Assembly: GCA_021521415.1 (NCBI GenBank)
Contig: JAIQDT010000188.1
Location: 1,054,001 to 1,118,000, forward strand
Direction of reading: 5' to 3'
DNA: 64,000 nucleotides
Origin: Bidens hawaiensis
Taxonomy: Eukaryota > Streptophyta > Magnoliopsida > Asterales > Asteraceae
The notes beneath the pieces were generated by a model that ran no database searches, had not been told where the DNA came from, and worked only from the letters and a program-made list of their open reading frames with translations. Shown piece by piece: positions 34,294-47,390 of this stretch; the stretch's first letter is position 1, and every line of letters begins with the position of its first letter. A program made the position numbers and the translations under genes.

Positions 34294-36900
34294 CGCTAGA
34301 CTTAAGATTAATGCATTTTGGCTTAAAAAACGACCTTATCTGTCAATACTTTGTATTTTGAAGCATCATTAAAGTTAATGGTATGAATTGGTTCATTACA
34401 AAGTACAAATCAATCTAACATATAAATCGTACGAATTAGCTTACCAGATCATGAGACTCTCTTAATCTATTTATTCAAATATAAAACTACTGATGAGCTA
34501 GCCAATTACATCACCTAGAAAACAGCTTCTACCTAAATAACAAACTTGATTCTCATTTGTAATAAAACAATTGATCATCTTGCAAATGAAACTATTACAT
34601 TGAACAAGTGATAAAATATAGAACTATAAAGCTACTTATCTAATGAAACAACTGATACTATGCATATAAGCTTTTCTTCACATACAGTTCTTTTTCTTGA
34701 TTAACACTCCAACTTTAGTAGTTTAATATCTCTAGTAGTTCTTCTAGACTTCAGTCATTTCCACTGGGAGGAACAATTCTTGCAACACTTATTGCTTATT
34801 TGTGAAGAACAACTGGTTTTAGATAATTTGTTTGGTCTTTGACATATTAGTTCTTTATCAGGTTCAACAGTATTCATGCGTCTATAAGAGTCTTCATGGC
34901 TAATAATATTCATTGTTTATATTTAATTAATTAACAAAACTAATTGCTTTACCATGATTAGTCAACAATTTGGGAAACATAAAAATGTGGTTCAATTGGT
35001 TGAGCAAACTCTAGGTTTAATCGAACATAATATTGCAATTGAACAAAGCATTGGAGGTGTAACTTGATGTCATATATGTCTTAACGTATGAGTGAAACTT
35101 TATTAGAATTGTTTAGGGTCATCGAAAGGTACTCGTCAATATGTCATAAATCTAATAGTATTTATTAGTTGTAATTTCAATCTTAACCAAAATATATATT
35201 TTAAAGACCTAATAAAATTCACTCAGGGATTAGTTGGATGTCAGTGAGATGCTTATATCAAAATTTATACATGTGATTTTCATACAATGATATTTCATGT
35301 AAAAAGGCTTGTTTTAGGTGTAAGTCGTCCCTAATATGTAGCTCAAGAGGCACACTCGATTCATGAGCAAAGAAAAATCGTTCCTTCAAGTGCTTCAAGC
35401 CACATGGTACAAAACATCGGAAAACAAAACCGTCTGGATTAATTGGGTCAGATGGACAACACAAAACACTTCAATTTGGTTGATTGAGCCATTTCTTTAA
35501 TTTCTTTTTTCAAAATCATTCATTTGCATTAATCATTTTGCAACAATAAATGATTGTACATAAATGTATATTCCAAAAATGATTAATATAAACACGAGAA
35601 GTTATTTCACGTAAAACACATACAAAACAATACCATTAACATAAAGCGAAGTAGGTATACTTCACCATAAGTTACAAAACTCAAACCAAAATTCATAAGA
35701 AAACAACATAAAACCACCAGAAAGTTACAGAGGAAGCATGTAGCCACACAATTAACCTAAACTTCACATTAAACATGTGAAAAAATCCCACTTTCACCAC
35801 ATTTTCTCATGCACAATTCAAATATTCATAAAAACCCATAATCATTTTTTAAAATTATCATAAAATTCCAATAGGGTTTTTAACTTTGTATTTCAAGTAA
35901 AATCATATATATATATACACACACACTGTTATAATAAATAAAAATGATGGTCAACCACATATCTCCTAATTGACATAATATTTTGTCAAGTGACAACCAT
36001 ATATTTTCATCTTTAATCATTAATTATTTTATTAAAATAATTCATTTGAAACATTCCATCACTTTTTCTTTTATCTCTACATCACATCAAAGCACCAGAA
36101 TTCTAACATGTATTTATCCGTAATATTTAATTTTAACAAAAAGAAATGCTTTTTAATGATATTTTTTTACAATATTTGTTTGTAACATTTTAATGTAACA
36201 TTCCATTGCTTTTTATAATTCAATGACTTATACAAAAAATAGTGTCAATAATTTCATATTAAAAAATGAATGTTTTAATTTTAGGTTTATTAGATTTTAA
36301 TAGTCCATATTGAATGACGTTGACCAATAATAACTCATTCATTTTATCGCCACCAGCGATCCAGGTTTAATAAAGTTGGCCCTAATGGTCCCTCATTAAA
36401 AAGAACTTAACGGCGTTATTTTTTTTTTTCCAAATTTCAAACTAATGTTTTAGGGCTTTTGATCGGAAGGAAGATACGAGCCAATTGATGTAAACTTAGT
36501 TCGAAACGATGCTCCAAATTAGTATAAGTATTTCACATTGTTAACAATGGAGTTCAATGAAATCTGTAATTTTTATTTTATGAAAATTTATTTTATTCAA
36601 TGCTTTAATACATATTCATGCATCTAATACCAAATTATAATGAATATTTCACATTGTTTTGATCATTTGTTAATATTGTTTACCCAACCCGTGTATATAA
36701 CTGTATTTAACCTAGTATCCTATATTTAAATTTAAATTAGTGTCAATCTTTATTTGAAAATACTTATTATTTATTAAGTTAAGAACCAATTTACCGTATG
36801 AATAAAACTTGATAAAATCCTCCATTGACTAGGCCACAAAGCATAACCGTCAGATCTCATCTTTCAACCTCAGCCGTCCGATTGGAATACTCAAACCCAA
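34294..36900. other. AT-rich intergenic DNA upstream of the CPP gene
   Basis: Short frames only (one of 68 codons at 35258-35464, minus, unrecognised). No repeat ends or RNA gene seen. The last few hundred bases are the likely promoter of the CPP gene. Confidence 0.5.
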
Positions 36901-36959
36901 TCTGACCGTCAAATATTTACAAAATTGAATTTCAAAACCTCAAGAGAGGGAGCAAGCAC

Positions 36960-37269
36960 CGGCCTCTCTCTCTCTCTATAATAATATTTTTCCCCTTTTC
37001 TTTCGATTTGTTCTTCAATTCATCAAAACCCAAATCAATCTATAGAATCACCAACAACCCTTTTGTTAGTGTCAGTTATAGATCGAATTTGGGTTAGTTT
37101 CAGTCAAATCTGTTGACCAATTTGGGCTTTGAATCTCAGCTGCTGGAGTTACAGTGGTTTTAGCTTCTGGGTCTTTTAGGGTTTTGGTTATTGCTTCAAT
37201 TTCGGGTTCAATTTGGGAAATTAGAGGTGGGTTTTAGATGCTTATGTAATTTGATTCATAATTATTATT
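36960..37269 (+). promoter_or_regulatory. Probable core promoter and 5' leader of CPP gene
   Basis: A CT-rich run (36961-36976) is followed by CTATAATAATATTTT, a possible TATA element. The leader up to 37269 holds a four-codon uORF (ATG at 37238, stop at 37247), which could damp translation. Transcription start not determined from sequence. Confidence 0.4.
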
Positions 37270-40200
37270 ATGGAAAAGAGCGAAGGCGGCGGCGGGGATT
37301 TGAATTTCCCTCCCAAAACTGCACAGTCGGAGGTTGTTGTTGTTACGCCTGTGGCCGCGGCGGCTGTGGTGTCGGATTTCCCCGCGGCGAAGAAGCTGGC
37401 GCGCCAGCTGGATTTCAATAGTGTTGGTGGTGGTGGGAGTAGTAGTGTTGGGTTGCCGGAGCATCATCAGCGGCCGGTGGGTGTTGCGCAGCCGCCGCAG
37501 TTTGCATCACTGCCGAGGCCGCAGCTGTTGCCGCAACAACTACAGCCGCAGCCGCTGATACCGATGATTCCGGGGATGCAGCAGGGTCATGTCGCAACCA
37601 CTCTTCAACAACAACCACCTATAAGGCCTATGTAAGTGTTGTGCATTATGATTAAGGGGTTTTAAAGTTTATACATATAATTTACAAAACTTTAAGTCTT
37701 TGTTAAAAATATTGTAACTTTTTGAATCTTGATAATATGGTTTAGTTAAACATTAAACATTAAGCAATTTTTTTAGAAGATGCGTTAAATTTAAGTCAAA
37801 AGATTTTGACTGTGATGAGTTTCTGCCATAAACTCTTCTGCTTCAAAATACTTACAAGCTATGCTTTCAACCTTTTTTTGAAATGAATTTATACAATACA
37901 GATTATGAATGTTTTGGGGGCACTTGCTACATTGAATTTTATAACAAGACTTATAAAAGGAAAACACTTCCTTGTTTTATTAATTTAGTTCCGTTTTGAA
38001 GGTGACTCATGAATGCACATTTTCTTAATTTTGTACATCATCCTATGTTATGCTATTGGGAAGGATGATACCTTTTATCATTGTGCATTTAGTGAGGCAT
38101 TGTTTTGTGAACAGTGTAGAATTATAATCTACATTTTGAACAATGTATTTGATGTCTTTCCTTGAATTCATAGCCTGTTTTTCAATATTGTCTGGTTGTT
38201 ATAGTAAAAATCACTATTTTGCCATTTCAGGAAACTCGAATCGCCAAAAGCACGGCCGAGACAAAACGTTGAAATAAAGGATGGTACTCCGAAGAAGCAA
38301 AGGCAATGCAACTGCAAACACTCGCGATGCTTGAAATTGTAAGTAAATTCTTTGCTGTTTACTGTTTACGTTGATAAAATTTGGTAGATAATGTTCTGAT
38401 GATATGTATTTGTCATTTTGTGGTCAGATATTGTGAGTGTTTTGCATCTGGAGTATATTGTGATGGTTGCAACTGTGTAAACTGTCATAACAATGTTGAA
38501 AATGAGCCTGCTAGAAGGGAGGCTGTTGAAACTACTTTGGAACGTAATCCAAACGCTTTCAGGCCTAAAATTGCTAGCAGTCCCCATGCAAATCGTGATA
38601 ACAGGGTAAGTTTTCTCAGTTTACAAATCTACCCTTGAAAGTCATGGTAAGGCGATGCCATTGTTATTTCCATGCCAATTTGTTGCAAATCCAATGCTTG
38701 ATGATTGACAATTCAAAAAGCTTTGCATTGATGCGATTGTTATATCTTATATTTTCTATTAGGCTGTTGCTACATGAGTGATTAGTTAGTTAATTCTACT
38801 TGCTTTACATGACTGTGTAATGCATCTTAACTTTGAGTTGGATTTTTTGCCCTATTTACTCATGAATGGGTCGATTTGGGGTGTGCTTTATCCTTAGTGT
38901 GTTAAATAAAGCGTACTTTTGATGCTTGCAACCTTCTAAATTGCTTTATTAAAAGAATATTATTCTAGTAACAGCATATTTTTTACAATCATATATACTA
39001 TTTATAGAATTATAGAAAACGACAAAAATGTTAGTTTAAAGTTGTTACACTGATCTGTAGTGAAAACAACCGAAACTCGTTTTAACTAACTTGTTACTCA
39101 ACCCACCCATATTGTCATTTTAGTTTAAACTCTTTAAAGTAATGAAAATATACATTCAATTATAACAATTTATGCAGGGAAACCCCTTTCTATGGTCTTT
39201 ATATTTATAAATTATAATGAATGGCTTTTTGGAAAGTTTCTTACTGCTTTGTTCATTCTCATCGTTACTTAGAATCAATGTTATTGAAGAGAATTTAAGA
39301 GCTTTCTTGGAATCTTGGGGGTACCTTGATTATTTTATATAAACTATGAGCAGTGTAAAGTGACCTTTGTTAAAGGGTACCATTGGTATCCGATGCATTT
39401 TATGCCTCTTTTATTTTTCTTATAATTTAGGAAGAGGCAGGGGAAGTTGTTATATTGGGAAAGCATAACAAAGGATGCCATTGCAAAAAATCAGGATGCT
39501 TAAAGAAATACTGCGAGTGTTTCCAAGCAAACATTCTCTGCTCCGAGAATTGTAAATGCATGGACTGCAAGAATTTTGAAGGAAGTGAAGAACGACAAGC
39601 TCTTTTTCATGGAGACTCGTCCAATAACATTGCATTTCTTCAGCAAGCTGCAAATGCTGCCATCACGGGTGCTATTGGAACATCTGGTTACGGGTCCCCG
39701 CCCGTCTCCAGGAAGAGAAAGGCCCAAGACCTATTTTTTGGCGCGCCTTTAGAGAAAGATCAATCTGTTCATAGGCTTGCACATTATCAACAGGTATTAC
39801 CATGTAGTCAGATGTTAAATTAGATGAGCTTGGCTTTTAACTTTAAATTTATCTTATTAAACAGACGAATCACATCAAAACTTCTGCTCCTTCCTCTTCG
39901 TTGTCTACTATTCCGGGCCCACGTGTTACTAATGTGGCACCAGTAGGCACTTCAAAATTTACATACAGGTACAGATTGTATAATGTTTTTGTTTCCATAT
40001 ATCGTAGGCTATTAATGGGGTAAAATAGACGTTTAATGTGCGCTTGTTACTGTAATAACCGAATCCAATAAAAAAACCGACGGTTTAGTTATAAGTTTTT
40101 GAAAAACCTGAAATTTTAGTCTGGTTTTGGTTTTGCTATCAACTAAAAACCAACCTGAAAAAACCAGAAAACCAATTTTAATTAATTCATATGAAATTAA

Positions 40201-43200
40201 TAAATGGTGTAAGCTTAAAAAGTTTTAGTTCTAGTTGTGTAAAATTAAATTGTTCAATATTAAAAAAAATTAAATCCATAGTTTGATGCCCTAGTTCACT
40301 ATTTTGGGACATTTTTTGTCCAAAAATTTCAAGCCCGAATTGTCAAACTAAAATAAAAAAACGCCGACTGTGAAAACCGGAAACGGAACGGTATTTAAAA
40401 AACCCAAAAACCGAATTTTCGGGTTTAGTTCTGGTTGTGTCCAAAATTGACCCATGCACGCCCATAGCAGCGAGTCAAAACAGGTTATGATTAAAACAAG
40501 CTGGCTTGGGTTGACAGCAAATCGTCTTAGAGTCCTTTACAATAATTGTATTTAATTAACATGTTAAGTATGATTACATATACATAACAGTCACTACAAT
40601 AATTTTAATTGTTGAATAAAATGTTAAAAAAATACTTTACAAGATCATATGGACTAAAGACGTTTGGGGCAACTTTTGACATGTTTCTCGTTTAGGTAGA
40701 TTTTTTTATCGTTTATTCATTTGGGATAAAAAAAACACTATCCTGGCCCAACAATAAATAAACGGGTCAAAATTGGCACTTTAACTATGTATCATTGAAA
40801 TACTTTTGAAGCTAACTAGTCAATTGTGTGAAGGTCTCTTTTAGCAGATCTTATACGACCGGAAGACATGAAGGAACTTTGTTCTGTTTTGGTTGTATAT
40901 GCAAATGAAGCTGCCCGAATGATTGCAGGTAAACACAACATTTCTTGGTGTTCTTATTTGAAAGATGTGTAACATTATTTTTTAGGCATGCAAACAAACC
41001 AAACGAACTTGAATGGAGCGTGTTCGTGTTCGTTTGTTTTACTTTAATCGAACACGAACAATTAAACGAACGCGCTTTCCTTTTTTATGTTTGCTTGTTA
41101 AGAAATGAGCGTGGTCACTGGTCATGGTCCTTAACAATATAAACGAACACTTGAATGTAAACGGACAAACATAACTGAACATAGATGAAGAAAGATAGTT
41201 TGAGCTGAAACCATATTAAAGTAAATATAAACAACAACGTGTTGGGCACTTGGGCCTAACATGTTATTAAAGTTAGACTAAGGGGGTGTTTGGGTGAGCT
41301 TTTCAAACTTGCTTATTTAGTACATGGAAAGCAAAAGGTGTTTGGCAAACCTCCACCAAAAGCTTCAAAATGGAGCTTTTCAAAAGTGCTTTTGCTTTTC
41401 AAAAATCAAATAAGCAAAATTGAAAAGCTCACCCAAACACCCCCTAAATTGTAACGATCCTAAAAAAAATTAAATTCATATTAACAAATGTAAACGGACA
41501 AACTTAAGCAAATATGAACTTACGAACATAGATGAACGTAAATGAGCTAATGCAAACGAACATAAATGGATGAACGGGATATGTGTTTATGTTCCACTCA
41601 TTTATTAAATAAACAAACATAAATGAACTTTCCGTCGCATGGTTCACAAGCGGTTTACTGAGCGTTCGGTTTGCTTACATGCCTATTATTTTTTGTTAGT
41701 ATATGATATGACCTCTTCATTTACATGATTTTATTCCAACATGGTTTTAGTTTAAAGTTAATAAATAGAATCTTTTTATTCTGTCTTAAATTTCAGATGA
41801 TAAGAGAGAAAGCACGGATGCATCGGCACTCAAGGACCAAACACAGGCCCAGAAGGTTCCCGATACTGAGAAACCGGGGGGAGATGTTGGGGCCCAGGTT
41901 GATAAAGCTAGCCCGGATGAGTCTACTTCAGATGGTTCAAAAGGGAGGCCCATGTCTCCTGGAACCCTAGCTTTGATGTGTGATGAGCAAGATACAGTGT
42001 TCACTGCTTTAACTTCTAATGGGCTGGGCCTGGGGCCCAATGGCACGGATGCACCATCCCAGCTGCCAGATGGTCATGTCGTGAGTGAAACCTATGCTGC
42101 ACAGGAAAAGATTGTATTGACGGCTTTTCGGGATTGCCTTAACAAGCTCATAACATTTGGAGAGTTAAAAGGCAAGTTTCTATTTCTTTTTCTGAACTTG
42201 TAATAATATTATATCTACCCAACCGAAAAAGCTAGTATCAGATATGCCATTCTAAGCATTTGAAATTTGGCATTTAACGATTTTATTAAATACAAATTTA
42301 TAATGTGACCAATATTGTGGCACGTCAAACTCTCATAACCTAAGTCATTACATAAGAGAAGGGTATGTATGTCAAAAATTTGAAAATGGGTGTATTGATT
42401 TTATGGCTTTTGCTGGATAAATATGATATTAGTCAAGTTTTTAGTAGGTGTGTATATGAGCTGAGCCCGAGCTACCTAAGCTCGAGTTCGGCTTGTTTAA
42501 CTTACGAGAACTCGAGTTCGGCTCGTAAGTCCTTTTTCGGGCTCGGGCTCGTCTTGTTTGCTATTTATTAAATAACTTATCTATGTTTATAGTTATAAGA
42601 TCTATATATAATATAATATAATATAATATAATATAATATAATATATGTTATTTAGTTACTTTTATAAATAATTACTAGCTTAGAACCCGCGTACTATACG
42701 GGGTGGAAAACATCAATACATAAAATTCTTAAATCTTTATGTAACATCCTTTAGGTGGAAAAATGGATTACATATACTAATTAGTATTAAAAAAATAATA
42801 AAAAAAGTATGTAAAAATTAAGGGGCGATTTCATATATGCTATTACAAACATTGAAAATATCATATATACCTACACGAAACTAAAAATATCATATATGCC
42901 CTTCCAAAGTATATAAAATATCATATATACCCAATTCATTAAAAACAATTTAATAGATGGCCATTTTACCCCTATTTTATTAAAATTTTAAAATAATATT
43001 AGCCTAAAAACAAAACTTAAGTTAAAGTGGGTCCCACTAATATATAAACAAAATCATAAACCTCAATTCTCTTTCTCTTCGTTTCCTTCCTTTCCTCCAC
43101 AATCCTAAGCATTAATAGATAATTGGGTTTCGGAAATACATTAATTGCTATACGTTGTAATTTGACGCCCCATTACGGATGTCCTTAGTCCTTACTATTT

Positions 43201-44443
43201 GACTGAATACAAAAGTTACATAATTAGATTTTAATATAAGGGAAAACTTTAAATAAGCGTTTTATAAGTCTAATTAGTATTGTTTTTAAAAATATATCAT
43301 TACTAAAAAGAAATGGGTGTATTCAATCAAAGAGAGATCTGGGAAAAAATGATGAGAAGGGACATGGAGGCGAGCGACACGTGGCATACGAGATCTTACT
43401 TTATTTAGAGTAGATAAAAGAAAACATCATTTAGGTTTGCATCAAATTGCAGGTTTCATTCTCAATGTTTAAAAATAACTATGGCCATCCTTTATGTTTG
43501 AGTTTTTTACATGTTACATCCTTTATTGCTTAACCTAGTTAGTTTTTTAAGCTAAATCAGTGCGCATGTGGTTAACATGTGAGGGCAAACCAGTATTTTT
43601 ACCCCATATGTCCCACTTAAATAATATCATTTTAAAAAAAAAGAAATCAAGTGGGACCCACTAAATAGCGTTTTGAAATTGCTTATTTTATTATTGCAGC
43701 CTAAAGTCATAATATTCAAAATTTGATGTTTGAATATATAGGTTCTGCTTCAAATTATTAGGTTTTGGACCATCAGTTTCACACCAACTGCATCGATAGT
43801 AATAGTTTTAAGGGCAGAATAAGATTTACTCACACACCCTTTACCCTAATTTGAAAGAATTTTATTTTCTTCTCAAAAACCATATCTAATTTTCATAAAA
43901 AAATTATCACTTTTGGTTCTTAGATTGGTTAAACATTTGCATTTCCTGTTACAATCTCTAGCATTAGAAGCATATATGATCAGTGTTCTGTGAATGTTTC
44001 ATCACATCTGTTAAATTTTTTTTATAATTATCCAGTGTCACAGAAGCTCTTTCAAAAGTTTTATGATGACATGTACTAGTTTTAAGCAACAATACTAGAC
44101 ATCATAGCATTGTTGCTCTCAGGTTTTCTTGATCATATTGTCTATATCATACTTGTATTCTAAGTTGTAACGAAGTTTCCTCCCTACAGAAACACAATGC
44201 TCTTCATTAGCCAGAAACGATCCAGTAACTCAAAGTCAAATGGCAGTTCTTGAAAGCAACACTATCCTCCCACACACAAGTCAACGCGAACCGTATCACA
44301 ACGGCTTCCCGAGGTCAGTAGTCATGGCTCCTCAAGCCAGTAATCAAGCAGCAGGGACATTTGAAAACAACAGTTCACATGTGAAATTCCCTTTTCGTGC
44401 TGAAAATGGAGAACGGAAACTAAAACCCGAACAAGATTCATAA
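37270..44443 (+). CDS. Tesmin/TSO1-like CXC (CPP family) protein, 8 exons, 612 aa
   Basis: Exons: 37270-37631, 38231-38338, 38428-38605, 39431-39793, 39865-39968, 40834-40928, 41797-42171, 44190-44443. They sum to 1839 nt with consistent phases. Two cysteine-rich CXC domains, about residues 144-180 ([19 protein letters not shown]) and 230-266 ([19 protein letters not shown]), are separated by a conserved RNPNAFRPK linker. The N-terminus holds KKLARQLDF and a Gln/Pro-rich stretch, as in TCX5/6-like proteins. A later conserved block is [17 protein letters not shown], then [14 protein letters not shown] near the end. CXC domains bind TTYRAA-type DNA motifs in cell-cycle promoters, and plant members join MYB3R/DREAM-type repressors (family knowledge). 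All introns are GT-AG except the last, which begins GC. Start: first ATG in frame with an upstream stop. Ortholog not fixed. Confidence 0.95.
40984..41690. repeat. GAACATAAACGAAC-type dispersed repeat in CPP intron 6
   Basis: Begins near GGCATGCAAACAAACCAAACGAAC and ends with GTTTGCTTACATGCCTATT, the complement-like end. It is rich in (A)AACGAACATAAATGAAC motifs. Related copies are in two introns of the DUF936 gene (51237-51650, 52313-52790). A Tourist-like MITE (41282-41444) is inserted in it. Superfamily unknown. Confidence 0.65.
41282..41444. mobile_element. Tourist-like MITE (163 bp), TSD TAA
   Basis: Perfect 25-bp terminal inverted repeats (41282-41306 and 41420-41444), starting GGGGGTGTTTGGGTGAGC. 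TAA stands on both sides (41279-41281, 41445-41447). A 3-bp TTA/TAA duplication is the mark of PIF/Harbinger elements. The related repeat at 52313-52790 has the nearly empty site AGACTAATTGTAA at 52555-52567. Confidence 0.9.
42172..44189 (+). other. CPP intron 7, GC-AG type, 2018 bp
   Basis: Donor AAAG|GCAAGT at 42171/42172, acceptor CTACAG|AAAC at 44189/44190. Both flanking exons are needed to keep the family's C-terminal block in phase, with the codons for CSSLAR starting right after the acceptor. The intron contains a (TAATA)n tract (42604-42645), several ATATCATATATGCC-like short repeats (42830-42940) and other AT-rich repeats. Confidence 0.85.
42604..42645. repeat. (TAATA)n microsatellite
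   Basis: About eight ATAAT pentamers in a row within CPP intron 7. Confidence 0.9.
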
Positions 44444-44760
44444 AGATTGATTAGCATAGGAAGTGTGATGATCAAATTATGGTAGCTGCAGCCTGCATCT
44501 TGTGTGTTGTTGAGTCAAACTTGTTTTAAGGCTTTATTTTGATGCAGAGTTGGAAATTACACCCATTGTTAGAAAACTAACATGAATCTTGTTTACTTTT
44601 CTAATTTAACATAGTTTCTTTTTTTTTTCCGGTGAAATTCATAGGCGGTAGTGATTAGTAAAGATGTAATGTAATATGTGCCTGTGATCTTTGCATATAC
44701 TGATACTGGTGGTGGCGTATTTGTTCGATTGCCTTAATAAACGCCAATTCTTATAAAATC
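44444..44760 (+). terminator. 3' UTR and probable polyadenylation region of CPP gene
   Basis: AATAAA at 44736-44741, about 290 bases after the stop, preceded by T- and TG-rich DNA as is usual for plant near-upstream elements. Confidence 0.5.
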
Positions 44761-45637
44761 TTATATGTATTTGGCTATACATGTTTTATGGATTTGGTAT
44801 GAGAAATTACGGGTTTTGAGATGGCACTCGGAATGAAGTCAGTTGATGAATACAAACCATAAATTAGAGAAAACATGAAGTTTAAATCCACCCATTCAGT
44901 TTCATGTTAGTATTTTAGTGTAACTGAATTAATTGGTCAACCAATATAGTTACAAGAAACATTAAGCAAGTTTGGGATGTGTGTGGTTGTAGTGTATGCT
45001 TGCTTTAGTTTATTACGAAAGCTCCTAAATACGGTAGAGGTGCATAAGTTGTTTTTTTTAACTGGAATAAGTTTTTTCTGACCAGTTCTTGTCAGGAACC
45101 GGACTTGACCTGGCAGACCCATATGAATATCTATTGGAACCGGGTACGGTTTCTACCCGAAAACAACTGGGTACAAGTGTTTTTTTATTTTATTTTTTGT
45201 AATTAATCAATTAAAATATGTTTTGACCATTTGAACCCTATACATCCGTTATTTGAATGTCTGGAGCTGGTTATGGGCTATAATACACACATACTATAAG
45301 TATATGTTAGCATTTTAGGTTTCATTAAACCACCCGTCTAACTCTTAACACACTTTAAACCTAACCAAAAACCCGTTAGCAATGGCACACCATAATGAAG
45401 TTGTTATGGTAATCGAAACAATGATGACCAACTCCACCAAATCCCAATTGTTCCATATATACCTTGGTTGCGGTTATGCGGGACGAACCCTCTCAACCTC
45501 TGGGTCATCGTGTACACAGACTAGGTTGATGAAAACAGATGAGGAAGCCGCTTTCGTTTTGCCTTTCATTATGCTTGCAATTGCCATAACTAGTCTAGTG
45601 GTGGTGAGAGTGAAAAAAATTGGGGTGTAGGTGAGTG
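44761..45637. other. Intergenic; one unrecognised 82-codon frame
   Basis: The plus-strand frame 45382-45630 starts MAHHNEVVMVIETMM and has a hydrophobic C-terminal helix (VLPFIMLAIAITSLVVV) that could span a membrane. I know no family for it, and no splice or promoter evidence supports it, so I do not call it a gene. Confidence 0.25.
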
Positions 45638-45640
45638 TAA

Positions 45641-45891
45641 GGGCATTTTTGGCTTAAAGCTTAAAGCTTCTATTAGTAGCGTTTAGAAAGAGCTAAAAGC
45701 TTTTAGTATTTTAATTTACTTAAATGACATTCCAAAATAAATACATGTACTATTATTGTTTTTAGTTATGCTCATTTTAGTAATTTTATACATTTTATTA
45801 AAAGCTCCAGCTAGTCTACCAAACATCTAAATATAATTAAAAAACTACAGCTACCAGCTACAGCTTCCAGCTAGTTTTACCAAACATACCC
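45641..45891. mobile_element. Worn Tourist-like MITE (251 bp), TSD TAA
   Basis: Ends GGGCATTTTTGGC and (complement) GGGTATGTTTGGT; TAA at 45638-45640 and 45892-45894. Internal AAGCTTAAAGC and AGCTACAGCT runs make it partly self-complementary. Confidence 0.6.
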
Positions 45892-45894
45892 TAA

Positions 45895-46590
45895 AACGAA
45901 ATTAAACCAAGAATTTTTTTTATGCTTTTGGCATTCGTTAATGCGTTTTAGAATAGATTACTCTGTCCATTTGAACCAACAACTATGTATACCCATGGAG
46001 GGGTTGAAAAACCGATTCCAACAGTGGCTCTTTTTTAGCTGGGCAACGTTAATACCCAGAGATCGGGTAGGAACTGATATCAAATATGAAGGGTGGAAAC
46101 GGATAGGGATCTCCGGGTAGGATTGGGTCCAAACCGGGTTTCGGGCCCACCGGGTATGACCCGGAACCACTTCTAGGGTGGGTCCAGAACTCGTTATTTT
46201 GTGCACCTCTAATGAACGGGGGTCTGGGGCAGCGCCCCTTATTGCGGGGTTATAGGGGCGGCAGCCGCTAGCGGGGTCCATGGGGCAGAGCCCTTGGCTT
46301 TATTTTCGTTAATCTTGCTTCTTTAAAACTTCGTTAAAAAATTAATTTCATAATCATAAGTATTTAGTTTTGAGGCATATTAATTAAATTTCATAATAGT
46401 ATCATTGTGTGTGTGTGTCTCTCTCTAGTTCATCCCTCACACAAAATTCCATACAAAGTTCTTGACTCAATGTTAAGAGTTTTATCCGATTGGAGTATTT
46501 TAGAGAACCATCAAAATAACTTTTAATTTAAAAGTTATCACACGTGACACGACTCTCTAAATCATATATCATATAGGATGGACGACAAAG
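45895..46590. other. Intergenic, no gene recognised
   Basis: 46120-46290 is locally GC-rich with CCGGGT and GGGGC runs; the minus-strand frame there is not conserved with any family I know. A GTGTGTGTGTCTCTCTCT tract lies at 46407. Confidence 0.45.
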
Positions 46591-46730
46591 GGTGAGTGGT
46601 GGGCCCTCTCTCAATGGTAATATCATCGTTTAATTTTTTTAAAATTATTCAACACTCCATTATATCTTTAAAACACTCTCAATTCCCTTCAAAATATAAT
46701 CAATTTCTCAACTTTCTTACTTTCTACAAC

Positions 46731-46919
46731 CATGAACCCGAACTTAAACCTGAACCCAAACCGGAACCCGTGGGATTTGCCTCGATTGTGGTGGAGTATT
46801 ATGTTTGCAAACAACAATCGCATCTAGAGTCGGCCACACGGGCTTTTTTGGAGAGGAAAAAAGCAAAGATAATGGCCAAATATGCAGATGAGGACAAAGA
46901 GGATGATGAGGAATATTAG
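46731..46919 (+). pseudogene. Shortened PIF/Harbinger ORF1-like (Myb/SANT-type) relic
   Basis: One frame begins MNPNLNLNPNRNPW, the style of N-termini of transposon-encoded Myb/SANT-like proteins. Another frame ends FLERKKAKIMAKYADEDKED, the style of their C-termini, before a stop at 46917. The two lie about 100 bases apart, so the middle appears deleted. A similar C-terminus is encoded at 54775-55380. Alternative: an unrelated short acidic-tail gene. Confidence 0.35.
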
Positions 46920-47060
46920 TTATATTTTGGTTAATTTAAGGTTTTTATGTTTTCATTGTTTTTATGTTTTTTATTTTATTTTAATTTAATTTTAGTATTA
47001 TTATATTATTATTATTTAGTTTTTATTTATTGCGTTTGAAAAAAAAAACTTGAGCTTCGA

Positions 47061-47286
47061 ATCATAGCGGGACTGCGGACAACATAGTTGAGGACCGGAG
47101 TGGCTTTAAAGCCCCCTCCATAATGAACAGTCTTATAAATCTTGTCAAAGTCGTTTGAGCCGATCTTGAACATCCCTATCTGGTGGTATCTTATTTTTCG
47201 ATTTTCGGATGCCCAATGGATCAGGTAACCAAATTTATATAATTATATTTTATGAGGAAAGTTAACGTATAAATGAAATTAACGTG
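47061..47286. repeat. Direct repeat R1, first copy
   Basis: Runs from ATCATAGCGGGACTGCGG to ATTAACGTG. The second copy is at 47564-47790 with only a few changes. It contains CCCAATGGATCAGGTAACC. Its origin is not recognised. Confidence 0.9.
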
Positions 47287-47390
47287 CTAATTGTGAGAAT
47301 CAAGTAGAGTAATTATATATACAATTACTCTATGATGTAATTACATAATTACTCTACTTGATTCTCACAATTCGTACGTTAATTTCATTT
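47271..47390. repeat. Foldback hairpin, 46-bp arms
   Basis: Arms 47271-47316 and 47345-47390 are complementary with two mismatches; the loop is 28 bp. Core arm sequence GAATCAAGTAGAGTAATTAT. The left 16 bases of the arm belong to repeat R1. Confidence 0.9.

Noticed and set aside
37234..37618. Minus-strand frames opposite CPP exon 1
   Set aside because: Shadows of a GC-rich, low-complexity first exon.
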